Under the pieces are notes generated by a model. The model did not search any database and had not been told where the DNA came from. It saw only the letters and a program-made list of their open reading frames with translations. Made by a program: the position numbers and the translations under genes. From positions 1 to 33,209 of the forward strand of contig DLAR01000109.1 in NCBI GenBank assembly GCA_002494015.1: DNA of 33,209 nucleotides. The letters run 5' to 3'. Origin of the DNA: Porphyromonadaceae bacterium UBA7042. GTDB lineage: Bacteria; Bacteroidota; Bacteroidia; Bacteroidales; Muribaculaceae. Numbering within the stretch: the first letter of the stretch is position 1; each line of letters begins with the position of its first letter. Below, piece after piece: positions 26,054 to 33,209 of the stretch.

Positions 26054-29000
26054 ATGAATATAAAAAAGTTCTCATTACGTTTATTTATTGCAACAGTTTT
26101 AGCGGTTCTTATGGTGTCTAACAGCCATGTCTGCCGGGCCGACCTCAGCCATCGTTATACCGATATAACCGGCACATCGGCACACCCCGGACTTGATGAC
26201 AGTGGCGGCTCTTATACCGCCTCGCCACGAGACTTCGAGGTGCCGAGATCGCTAAAAGACCAGATTGTCGAGCCTTCTCCCGGCCCTGCTGCTCTTAACC
26301 GATATATCGACTGCCCCGTGTCTTATTCGACGGGTGCACTTGGCATCCAGATTCCTGTTTACACGCTTCAGGTCGGTGACTTTTCGTGGCCGATTGCCCT
26401 GAGTTATCACACCGGGGGTATAAAAGTCGACGATATGCCCGGAGATGTGGGGCTCGGATGGACTCTTGTCGGTGGAGGTTGTGTCTCAAGAAAAATAAAC
26501 GGACTTCCCGATGAATTTAAAGGGTTTCTTGAACTTGATACAAGCTACCCGTCCAAGACGACGCTTGACAACTTCCTGAAATACCTTCATAATCAGGTTG
26601 ACACCAACCGTGACCGTTTCTATTATAACGTTCCCGGTTACAGCGGCAGTTTCTTCGTCAAGGGTCCTTACGACATAATAATGCTCCCCGAAACAGGGGT
26701 CGACATTTCAATTAAACATTCAGGAGGCCAATATGTCGGTTTTACAATAACGACCCCCGAGGGTATCACATATCACTATACCGGGCAGGAGGGTACCAAG
26801 TATGAATATATCCCCGGCATGATTACCTCCCTTTATTTCTTGGCTGACTATGAAGCGACATCCGCGTGGTATCTCAGTAAAATCGTTCTGCCGGAGGGTC
26901 GGGATGAAATCACGTTTGAGTATGAAACCGGATGTGAGTGGCAGAAAAACAACACACATAAGTTAAACCGTACCGGTTATTGGTGGAACACCGCCACCAA
27001 AAAGGTCGGGATAATATCGCAGGTTTCGTCAGGGGAAGCCGAGTTAAACGACAAACACCTTGTCACAACCCTTAACCAGCACGTCCTAAAACGCATTACA
27101 ACCCGCAATGCTGTAGCGGAGTTCACGCATGAGACAGAACGGCCGCATTCGGCGTACAACGGTACAGCCAAATATATTACAGTGGTAAAAATCTTCACAC
27201 CCGACAAGTCAAAATGCATCCGCGAGGCCGCATTTGAATACAGTCATCTTTCAGATGGGAGGCGCACTCTCGGCGCGGTCGAAATCACAGCCGACAACGT
27301 GTTGCTTGACCGCCGGGATTTTGACTACAAATCGATGCCGTCTACCCCGAGCCGCGATTACTTCGGGTATTGCAACGGATATCTAAGGAGCGTTGACAAC
27401 CGCAGCGTGCTTGATGAGCATGGGGATATTTCCGGATTCCGCACCCCCAACACATACGCCGAGGCCGGGTCGATCAGCTCCATGACCGATATCATGGGAT
27501 GTGTGACAACATTCCGCTACAAACCCAAAGTGTGCGGTGCCGGGCACGGGGATGTGACATACGCTAACGGCGTGGCTGTCTCGGAAATAACTGTTGACGA
27601 CCCGTTGACATGGAGAAAACGTGTGAGACAATTTGATTATTCTGACGCAGTCAGCAACATAGACTTTAAATATGTCGAAAAGGCAGATTACATCGCGCAA
27701 TCGGGCACATACACAAAAGTCTTCGGGTCGCAGTTTCCGATAGGTGACGTATATTCTATCGGGGTGACGTTGACTTCCTCATCCCGCCTTCAGGGATTCC
27801 CTGTTGAAGATGCCGTGACTTATTTTGGCAAAGCAAGAGAAACAGTCAGCGGTACCGGTATCGAAACCCCGATTGTTACCGAATATGTCTATGACACCTC
27901 CCGGTGTGCGTTTCCATTCTCAGGAGGGGGCCGCCGGATAGGGGAGGACGGGGACTGGAATTATGTGGGTGTTGAGCCTTATGGAAGTATTGCCATATCC
28001 TATCTTTTGTATTCTCAACGCCTGTCGCGAGGCTCATTTATAGAGGTTGTGGGCGACAATGTCCCGCTGAAACAGCGGATTACTTACCGAGGAACTCCCG
28101 GAAACCTCAAGATGGCCGAGCGGGAGACACGGGTATATTCCATCGACTCGGATACAACCTATCTGACCGGTTTTTTCTGCGAGAGTCCGCGTCGCAAGTT
28201 CCGGTACGGGAATAGAGAAAAAGAAAACTATGAGTCAATCAACGATTTTTCCTATTTTAACACATACACGTCCACCTATCGCCGCTTTTGCGACTCTATA
28301 ATCACGGAGCGTTTCTATCCCGATGGTAATACCCGGCGTGTCGTCGCTCGGATGGAATATGATCTCAGCCCTGAAACACGGGACTTATACAATCTTGAAA
28401 CCAAATCGTTTATTGCCCTTGATCCGGTAGGGTTTCCCCGTTTCGAGGGTGATTCGTTGCAGCGGGCACTGAACGGCAACCTCATGGCGACAATAATAAA
28501 GTGTGGTAGTGACAGTTTTGCCAACTACCGTTGTTATGCCGCCAACATACGCCGCGGACTGCTCAAGACAATAGCGACCTCAGGCAATATGAAAAACCTC
28601 CCGGTAATGGAAAAATGGATTTCAAACGGCATCGACTCTGTTCAGAAAAATTATTATTACGGACAGTTTGTCGGGCGCAACGGCAAGAAAATCACCCGTC
28701 CTGTGGCAGTAACTCTCGGCAAACCGGGCCGACGGCTGATGGACGCGCAGTATTTTACGGCCTATACGGCCGACGGCCACCACGTGAGAATCGTGAATGC
28801 AGGCGGTATCGCCATGAACTACACATGGGATACCCACGACAACCTGCTGTCGACATGCGTGGAAGGCACCGGGCTGAAAAACAAATATGAGTATCAGCCG
28901 CTTGTCGGATGTACGCGTAGCGAGCTGTCGAGTGGTAAAATCCGTCAGTATTCCTATACGGGCGGACGGCTTACGTCAGTTTCCAATAAGTTTGGAACCG

Positions 29001-29668
29001 CCTTGCTCAGATACCGTTACGGACTGTATGCCGACGAGAGTGTCGAAGAAGATGCCGGTAACTTTGTCGAGGAGTCGGCGCGCAACAGCCTGAACGGGTG
29101 GATGGTAACGCGCAGGCATTTCGACGGATTCGGCGACAACTACCTGACCTACGGCATCGGTCTCGGCGGCGGCGGGGAGACTGTTGTCAGCGGCACGAAG
29201 TTTGACGCTGTCGGTCGGCCTGTTCGGGTGATGGTGCCTGTGACCGGCAGCCATCAGGAACTGGATGGACTTCCGGGGGTGATTGACAATGATAATTTTG
29301 ACTGGATTTTCGACGACCTTTGTCCCGCCGATTCCAACGCCACAGTACTTTCCTATCTTCCGGGAAACGCCGATGACCGCGCCGTCGTCACACGGTCGCC
29401 CGGCGACGACCTTGCCGGTCATCCCGCCACGGCCAACTATGTCTGCAACAGTTCAAAGGTTTCCCGTTATTCATGCCCGAGATATGTCTATGAAAACGGA
29501 GTCGTGAAATGGCTTGGCGCATATCCCGCCGGGATGCTCGACGTGGCAGAGGTAGTCGATGCCGATGGCCACAAGTCGCTTGTATTTACCGATTTCAGGG
29601 GGTACAGGGTTCTTGAACGGCGGGTAATCCAAATTACATTAATGACGCATGGGGCAATCCTCGTGTAG
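26054..29668 (+). CDS. Secreted RHS/YD-repeat protein, N-terminal part, ends at a frameshift
   Basis: A 1204-residue protein with a Sec signal peptide (residues 1-29, ending CRA). Bacteroidota secreted RHS proteins share the block at about 85-142: PVSYSTGALGIQIPVY, ALSYHTGGIKVDD, then GDVGLGWTLVGGG. YD-like repeats follow to the end. Around residue 1188 the frame reads DFRGYRVLERRV, a family hallmark. Normally this is followed by a short linker and a Y(V/I)xDxxGN segment leading into the core. Here it runs instead into an unrelated tail and a TAG at 29666-29668. The expected continuation YINDAWGNPRVVLQP lies in the -1 frame. The gene is thus separated from its RHS core by a net loss of 1 nt (mod 3). 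Alone it would make a secreted shell fragment without a tip. The promoter is intact. Confidence 0.85.
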   Translation: MNIKKFSLRLFIATVLAVLMVSNSHVCRADLSHRYTDITGTSAHPGLDDSGGSYTASPRDFEVPRSLKDQIVEPSPGPAALNRYIDCPVSYSTGALGIQIPVYTLQVGDFSWPIALSYHTGGIKVDDMPGDVGLGWTLVGGGCVSRKINGLPDEFKGFLELDTSYPSKTTLDNFLKYLHNQVDTNRDRFYYNVPGYSGSFFVKGPYDIIMLPETGVDISIKHSGGQYVGFTITTPEGITYHYTGQEGTKYEYIPGMITSLYFLADYEATSAWYLSKIVLPEGRDEITFEYETGCEWQKNNTHKLNRTGYWWNTATKKVGIISQVSSGEAELNDKHLVTTLNQHVLKRITTRNAVAEFTHETERPHSAYNGTAKYITVVKIFTPDKSKCIREAAFEYSHLSDGRRTLGAVEITADNVLLDRRDFDYKSMPSTPSRDYFGYCNGYLRSVDNRSVLDEHGDISGFRTPNTYAEAGSISSMTDIMGCVTTFRYKPKVCGAGHGDVTYANGVAVSEITVDDPLTWRKRVRQFDYSDAVSNIDFKYVEKADYIAQSGTYTKVFGSQFPIGDVYSIGVTLTSSSRLQGFPVEDAVTYFGKARETVSGTGIETPIVTEYVYDTSRCAFPFSGGGRRIGEDGDWNYVGVEPYGSIAISYLLYSQRLSRGSFIEVVGDNVPLKQRITYRGTPGNLKMAERETRVYSIDSDTTYLTGFFCESPRRKFRYGNREKENYESINDFSYFNTYTSTYRRFCDSIITERFYPDGNTRRVVARMEYDLSPETRDLYNLETKSFIALDPVGFPRFEGDSLQRALNGNLMATIIKCGSDSFANYRCYAANIRRGLLKTIATSGNMKNLPVMEKWISNGIDSVQKNYYYGQFVGRNGKKITRPVAVTLGKPGRRLMDAQYFTAYTADGHHVRIVNAGGIAMNYTWDTHDNLLSTCVEGTGLKNKYEYQPLVGCTRSELSSGKIRQYSYTGGRLTSVSNKFGTALLRYRYGLYADESVEEDAGNFVEESARNSLNGWMVTRRHFDGFGDNYLTYGIGLGGGGETVVSGTKFDAVGRPVRVMVPVTGSHQELDGLPGVIDNDNFDWIFDDLCPADSNATVLSYLPGNADDRAVVTRSPGDDLAGHPATANYVCNSSKVSRYSCPRYVYENGVVKWLGAYPAGMLDVAEVVDADGHKSLVFTDFRGYRVLERRVIQITLMTHGAILV

Positions 29669-31992
29669 TGCTTCAGCCGATGGCGTTTGACAATCTTCCC
29701 GTCAAAATGCAATCGGGATGGTCATTCTCTCAGGATGTAATTGACAGCTACGCCTTCATCTACGAGTATGACGAGTCGATGCGCGTTGTCAGCAAGAAGC
29801 TGCCGGGGTGCGAGCCTGTCACGTACTGCTACGACCGCTGCGGGCAGCTGGCGTTCAGTCAAGACGGCAACCTGCGCGACGAGGGGCGACGCATGTTCTA
29901 CCTCTATGACACCGCGGGCCGCCCGACGCTCACGGGCCTCTGCGACGCGCCCGTGACATGGGCCGCCTACACCGACACCGCCATGATCTCGTCCCGTGTC
30001 GACAACCGTGCCATCGACAAGACCTACTACTCCGCTCCCGTCCACCTCGGCAACCCCAAGATGCTCAACGCGTGGTACTACGACACCTACATCAACCTCC
30101 CCGGCCATTCCTACAATCTCTCTGTCGTGCGCAACGGCCTGCTGACCATCTCCTCGTCGGCACTGATGCCCCCTGTCGGAGACCAAGACCGAATCGTTAC
30201 ATCCAACTATTACGACTGGGAAGACCGTCTCTGCGAGTCGACGACCGACATTGCGGGCGGTGGTACCATCAACACGCACACGGTATATACCCTCTCCGAC
30301 CAAGTCGACTCCGTCTGGGTCTACACCCGTCTCCCCAATGACACCATAGTCGACCGCTACAAGTACCGCTATGACCACGCCGACCGCCTCAAGTCGGTGA
30401 CATTCTACCACGTTGACGACGCGCCTGTCGTGCTCGCCGTCAACGACTATGACGCGCTTGGGCGCCTCGCGACCGCCAAGCTCCCGGGCGAGACTGTCAG
30501 CTACGGCTACAACGTGCGCAACGCCCTGACCTCCATCACATCCCCCCGATTCTCGCAGCAGCTCCGCTACGCCGCCGGGGCCGCGAATCCGTGCTACAAC
30601 GGCAACATCGCCGAGGCGGTCACCCAAGGCAACAAATACGCCTACACCTACGACAACGCCAACCGCCTGACCGAGGCGAGATACACCGATGCTGGTGCCG
30701 GGCCGAGGTATGTGCCAAATTATTCGACAACCTACGCCTACGACCGAAACTCCAACATCACCGCCCTGACCCGTTACGGGCAGACCGGCATCACCACTTG
30801 GGGCAAAATTGACGACCTTGTCATGACCTACGACGGCAACCGGTTGTCGAAAGTCGAGGATGCCGCCGACGAGGTACTGCTTGAAAACTCCCACGACATC
30901 AAAGTCCCGTTTTCCACAATCCAACCTTCCGATTCCGAACTCCCGCCGTTCCGTTACGACTCCAACGGCAACACCACTCGCGACCACACGAGAAATATTT
31001 ACAGCATCCGTTACAACGCGCTCAACCTGCCGCAGAGCACCGTGGTTTCCTCCTCGACCGCGCCCCTGCTGCCGTTAATGGGCAATTCGTCTGTCGAACA
31101 TGCCTACGATGCCGCCGGAATCAAGCATCAGACCGTGCATGTGAGCTGGACGAAGATACCGACCTCGTTTGGCCGTCCGTTGCACATTGAAAAGCGCGAC
31201 ACGACCCGCTATGTCGGGTCCCGCATCTATGAGAACGGGCAACTTGACCGTGTGCTGACCCCCTACGGCTACATCAAGGGCGGGGTGCACCACACCTTCC
31301 TCCACGACTATCAGGGCAACGTGGCGGCAGTCGTCGCAGGCGACTCGCTCGTGCAGCGCACCTCCTACTATCCCTACGGCCTGCCCCACGCCAACGCCCA
31401 CGGTGCGACAACCAACCCCTACAAGTACTCCGGCAAGGAATTCGACACCTTCGGCGGCACCGACCTCTACGACTTCCACGCCCGCTACCACGCACCCTCA
31501 ACAGGCCGGTTCATGACCGTCGACCCGTTGATAGGAAAAATGCCCGGTATGTCACCTTATATATATTGTGGAGGGAATCCGATAAATTATATTGATCCTT
31601 ATGGATTGACAGTTTGGTCGACAAGTGACCAAGAGGCGATTCGGGAGTTCATAGAGCAGGTCAAGCGAAATCTGCCTATGGATGACGAGATGTCTCAATA
31701 CAACATGGTCGGCTGGGATAAATCAGATACGGGTCAATACCGCATTGATACTGATTCTAAAATGTTATATTATACGACAACAAGCGTTGAAGATGGCTGT
31801 GTGACAATAACCTCCCATACACGAGACCTGACTGAATCCAATCAAGTTGAGAATTTCTTGTTCTCGTTATCAAAAGCATCCTTTGCATTAGCTGCTATTA
31901 GCGCAGTCGGGGATAATGCGGGAGATATTCTTTCAAACCGCAGCATGTATGACATTACATTGGTCGTAAAATACCCGACAACCGTATTGTGA
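29668..31992 (+). CDS. RHS core with variable C-terminal tip (continuation of the preceding gene)
   Basis: 774 codons from a GTG that shares its G with the preceding TAG stop. The frame is open upstream to 29617 and there encodes YINDAWGNPRVV, so it is the true continuation of the upstream protein. It has no signal peptide of its own. YD repeats fill residues of about 30-580. The RHS-associated core follows at about 588-647, with GKEFDTFGGTDLYDFHARY and STGRFMTVDPL, ending at DPYGLT. After that the sequence changes abruptly: about 125 residues of unrecognised tip (VWSTSDQEAIREF onward) in AT-rich DNA. Codon choice in the core is strongly C-ending, unlike its flanks. The tip then breaks at about 31950 (see the next gene). 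It could be translated by reinitiation or be a decayed part of one gene. Confidence 0.75.
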   Translation: MLQPMAFDNLPVKMQSGWSFSQDVIDSYAFIYEYDESMRVVSKKLPGCEPVTYCYDRCGQLAFSQDGNLRDEGRRMFYLYDTAGRPTLTGLCDAPVTWAAYTDTAMISSRVDNRAIDKTYYSAPVHLGNPKMLNAWYYDTYINLPGHSYNLSVVRNGLLTISSSALMPPVGDQDRIVTSNYYDWEDRLCESTTDIAGGGTINTHTVYTLSDQVDSVWVYTRLPNDTIVDRYKYRYDHADRLKSVTFYHVDDAPVVLAVNDYDALGRLATAKLPGETVSYGYNVRNALTSITSPRFSQQLRYAAGAANPCYNGNIAEAVTQGNKYAYTYDNANRLTEARYTDAGAGPRYVPNYSTTYAYDRNSNITALTRYGQTGITTWGKIDDLVMTYDGNRLSKVEDAADEVLLENSHDIKVPFSTIQPSDSELPPFRYDSNGNTTRDHTRNIYSIRYNALNLPQSTVVSSSTAPLLPLMGNSSVEHAYDAAGIKHQTVHVSWTKIPTSFGRPLHIEKRDTTRYVGSRIYENGQLDRVLTPYGYIKGGVHHTFLHDYQGNVAAVVAGDSLVQRTSYYPYGLPHANAHGATTNPYKYSGKEFDTFGGTDLYDFHARYHAPSTGRFMTVDPLIGKMPGMSPYIYCGGNPINYIDPYGLTVWSTSDQEAIREFIEQVKRNLPMDDEMSQYNMVGWDKSDTGQYRIDTDSKMLYYTTTSVEDGCVTITSHTRDLTESNQVENFLFSLSKASFALAAISAVGDNAGDILSNRSMYDITLVVKYPTTVL
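31105..31490 (+). repeat. RHS core segment duplicated downstream (copy 1)
   Basis: This part of the intact RHS core is repeated, diverged, at about 32812-33209. Exact shared tracts include 20 nt at 31300-31319 and 33000-33019, and 21 nt at 31462-31482 and 33189-33209. The two copies are direct repeats about 1.7 kb apart and flank the AT-rich tip and candidate immunity gene. Confidence 0.8.
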
Positions 31993-32291
31993 CAGTTAGA
32001 ACTCCTGTCCGAAATTTTCACATGCCTGCCAAGGCACTGAAAATTGTAAAAGCCGTTGGTAAAGGCGGAGGATATTGTGGAATGGCAATTACCAGTCTAT
32101 TGGCATATAATGATATGTATAAAGGCAATTACTACACGGCAAGCGCACGTTTAGGTGTGGCGGCTATAGAATTTGGGACTGCGCGAATCCCATATGGCGG
32201 TCCATTTATTTCTTTAGGTATAACGGCAGCTGAATGTGTATGGGGAGACCAGTTTTACGAGTGGGTAGAAGAAAATTATGATAACCAATAA
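31989..32291 (+). CDS. Detached C-terminal end of the RHS tip, glycine-rich
   Basis: 100 codons from GTG (an ATG at 32022 would give 89). The frame is open back to 31953, where it reads YIGRKIPDNRIVTVRTPVRN, which continues the upstream tip better than that frame's own KYPTTVL end. So this looks like the tip terminus split off by another net 1-nt loss. The segment KALKIVKAVGKGGGYCGMAI, then alternating small and hydrophobic residues (AARLGVAAIEFG-like, FISLGITAAECVWG), resembles the glycine-zipper, membrane-active ends of many Bacteroidota RHS tips. I do not identify a toxin family. Independent translation is doubtful. Confidence 0.5.
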   Translation: MTVRTPVRNFHMPAKALKIVKAVGKGGGYCGMAITSLLAYNDMYKGNYYTASARLGVAAIEFGTARIPYGGPFISLGITAAECVWGDQFYEWVEENYDNQ

Positions 32292-32303
32292 TTAAAAACG
32301 AAC

Positions 32304-32714
32304 ATGAGAATAATATATCAACATTTATTCTATAATGCCTACATGGATGGGAAAAATTCGAAAAATTATTCCGATTCTCCATTTTTCTATGCCTCGGGCA
32401 TTGTAACTTGGTGTCTGTTATCAAATATAGAAATTATTATCTGCATCTTGAAAAAATTGGGTTATATAAGTAATACAATCTTTAAGATTGATACCAGACT
32501 ATCTGTAGGGATATATGCAGTTATTGTTTATGTAGTGGTATACTGTTATTATAGAATGGGGAATAGATACAAAAAAATTTTACATTATTATGATAATAAA
32601 TATAGCTTGTGTAAAAATAAAATCGCGTATATTTATGTAGTACTTTTGTATCTCATCTGTTCAACAGCAAGCACACTGGCAACTATTGTTTTTGTTAACG
32701 AATATTGGAAGTAA
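32304..32714 (+). CDS. Small membrane protein, candidate immunity partner of the RHS tip
   Basis: 136 residues, not matched to a named family. Three hydrophobic segments are visible: about residues 28-50, 66-84 (VGIYAVIVYVVVYCYY) and 108-131 (IAYIYVVLLYLICSTASTLA). Basic and Tyr-rich stretches lie between them. The DNA is very AT-rich, unlike all housekeeping genes here, which suggests recent arrival together with the tip. It begins 12 nt after the tip end. Small membrane proteins directly after an RHS tip are the usual place for immunity proteins, and a membrane-located partner suits a membrane-active tip. The role is inference from position; the coding call rests on an unbroken frame between two RHS pieces. 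Confidence 0.6.
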   Translation: MRIIYQHLFYNAYMDGKNSKNYSDSPFFYASGIVTWCLLSNIEIIICILKKLGYISNTIFKIDTRLSVGIYAVIVYVVVYCYYRMGNRYKKILHYYDNKYSLCKNKIAYIYVVLLYLICSTASTLATIVFVNEYWK

Positions 32715-32741
32715 ATTAAGTCAATCATTACAGTTTTGTAG

Positions 32742-33209
32742 ATGTTATGTAAAATGTTAGTTCTCAAGATGACATCGTTACCAGAGAACGAGGCTATAAC
32801 GTTACAATCGTGCGGCGACGCGTCGGGTGTCAAGCACCGCGTCATCCATTCGAGCATGAAGCCTGACGTATCGCCGACAGGCCGGCTGACCACCGCCGAC
32901 ACGACCGACTATGTCGGCAAACGCGTCTACCTCAACGGAAAGCTCGACAAGATCCTGACCCCCTACGGCTACCTGCAGGGCGGCAAATTCCACACATGGC
33001 TCCACGACTATCAGGGCAATATCGTGGCTGTCGTGGTCGGTGGCTCCGTCGCCCAGCGCAACAGCTACTACCCCTACGGCCTGCCACATGTCACCGGCCT
33101 GATAAAATTGCAGTCTCCATCCGCCACCTCCGTAACCGTCAACCCCTACAAGTATGGGGGCAAAGAATACGACACCTTCGGCGGCGCCGACCTCTACGAC
33201 TTCCACGCC
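32742..33209 (+). CDS. Orphan RHS core fragment (runs off the window)
   Basis: An open frame from ATG 32742 to the last base (156 codons, 3' end outside the window). The first 24 or so codons (MLCKMLVLKMTSLPENEAIT) are AT-rich and unrelated to RHS. From DASGVKHRV on, it matches the end of the upstream RHS core: YVGKRVYLNGKLDKILTPYG, LHDYQGNI, YYPYGLP and GKEYDTFGGADLYDFHA. It has no signal peptide and no N-terminal RHS shell. It carries about 14 extra residues (near LIKLQSPSATSVTV) absent from the upstream copy. This is a displaced tip module whose core can recombine with the upstream gene. Whether the ATG is used is uncertain, so it may be a silent cassette. Confidence 0.7.
   Translation, partial: MLCKMLVLKMTSLPENEAITLQSCGDASGVKHRVIHSSMKPDVSPTGRLTTADTTDYVGKRVYLNGKLDKILTPYGYLQGGKFHTWLHDYQGNIVAVVVGGSVAQRNSYYPYGLPHVTGLIKLQSPSATSVTVNPYKYGGKEYDTFGGADLYDFHA
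32812..33209 (+). repeat. RHS core segment (copy 2, orphan)
   Basis: Direct repeat of 31105-31490 with an insertion of roughly 40 nt before the NPYKY block. It is cut by the window end inside the LYDFHA motif. Recombination between the copies would delete the tip and immunity gene and install the downstream tip. Confidence 0.8.

Noticed and set aside
29617..29668. Programmed -1 ribosomal frameshifting at the RHS junction
   Set aside because: No slippery heptamer in the right frame and no obvious downstream stem were seen in the overlap, so indel or reinitiation is more likely; it is not excluded.
29722..30987. A 421-codon open frame on the minus strand within the RHS core
   Set aside because: It is an antisense shadow of GC-rich, C-ending codons; the Val/Gly/Asp-rich product has no recognisable domain, and the plus strand is clearly RHS.
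32802..33206. A 134-codon minus-strand frame at the window end
   Set aside because: It is antisense to the orphan RHS core and has the same Val/Gly-rich character as the other antisense frames of this repeat.

Overview
The window reads as a chromosomal segment of a gut-type Bacteroidota, most likely order Bacteroidales and plausibly Muribaculaceae. The evidence is several promoters of the Bacteroidales form (TTTG about 20 nt upstream of TAnnTTTG), Bacteroidota-style secreted RHS proteins, small lipoproteins and an SO_0444-type Cu/Zn permease. The family placement is inference. No tRNA, rRNA, IS element or CRISPR array was seen, and no gap between genes exceeds about 300 bases.

Layout. (1) 278-6553, plus strand: a TPR protein, a secreted M3 (Dcp-like) peptidase, a small AraC-type regulator with an N-terminal CxxC, and a heavy-metal permease with a fused HMA domain. 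A bidirectional terminator follows. (2) 6600-13678, minus strand: a compact polysaccharide operon, read as export lipoprotein (Wza-like), tyrosine autokinase (Wzc-like), flippase (Wzx), polymerase (Wzy-like) and a GT4 glycosyltransferase. (3) 13829-15657, minus: a lipoprotein and a NagX-type membrane acyltransferase. (4) 15809-17858, plus: the paired radical-SAM and DUF4130 'putative DNA repair' genes. (5) 17845-22414, minus: housekeeping panC, panD, ffh, folD and a CapA-family gene. (6) 22556-23725, plus: recR and a GNAT acetyltransferase. (7) 23803-25887, minus: rpmH (51 aa), flavodoxin and a type II NADH dehydrogenase. (8) 26054 to the end, plus: an RHS/YD-repeat polymorphic locus.

The RHS locus is the unusual part. 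A signal-peptide-bearing N-terminal protein (26054-29668) runs out of frame just before the RHS core. The core resumes in the -1 frame from a GTG that shares one base with the TAG stop (29668-31992). The C-terminal tip is broken a second time, and its glycine-rich end survives as a separate 100-codon frame (31989-32291). A very AT-rich small membrane protein (32304-32714), a candidate immunity partner, comes next. Then a GC-rich orphan RHS-core fragment (32742 to the window end) repeats the end of the upstream core. This is the architecture of a polymorphic-toxin locus with displaced tip modules, caught partly decayed or phase-separated.
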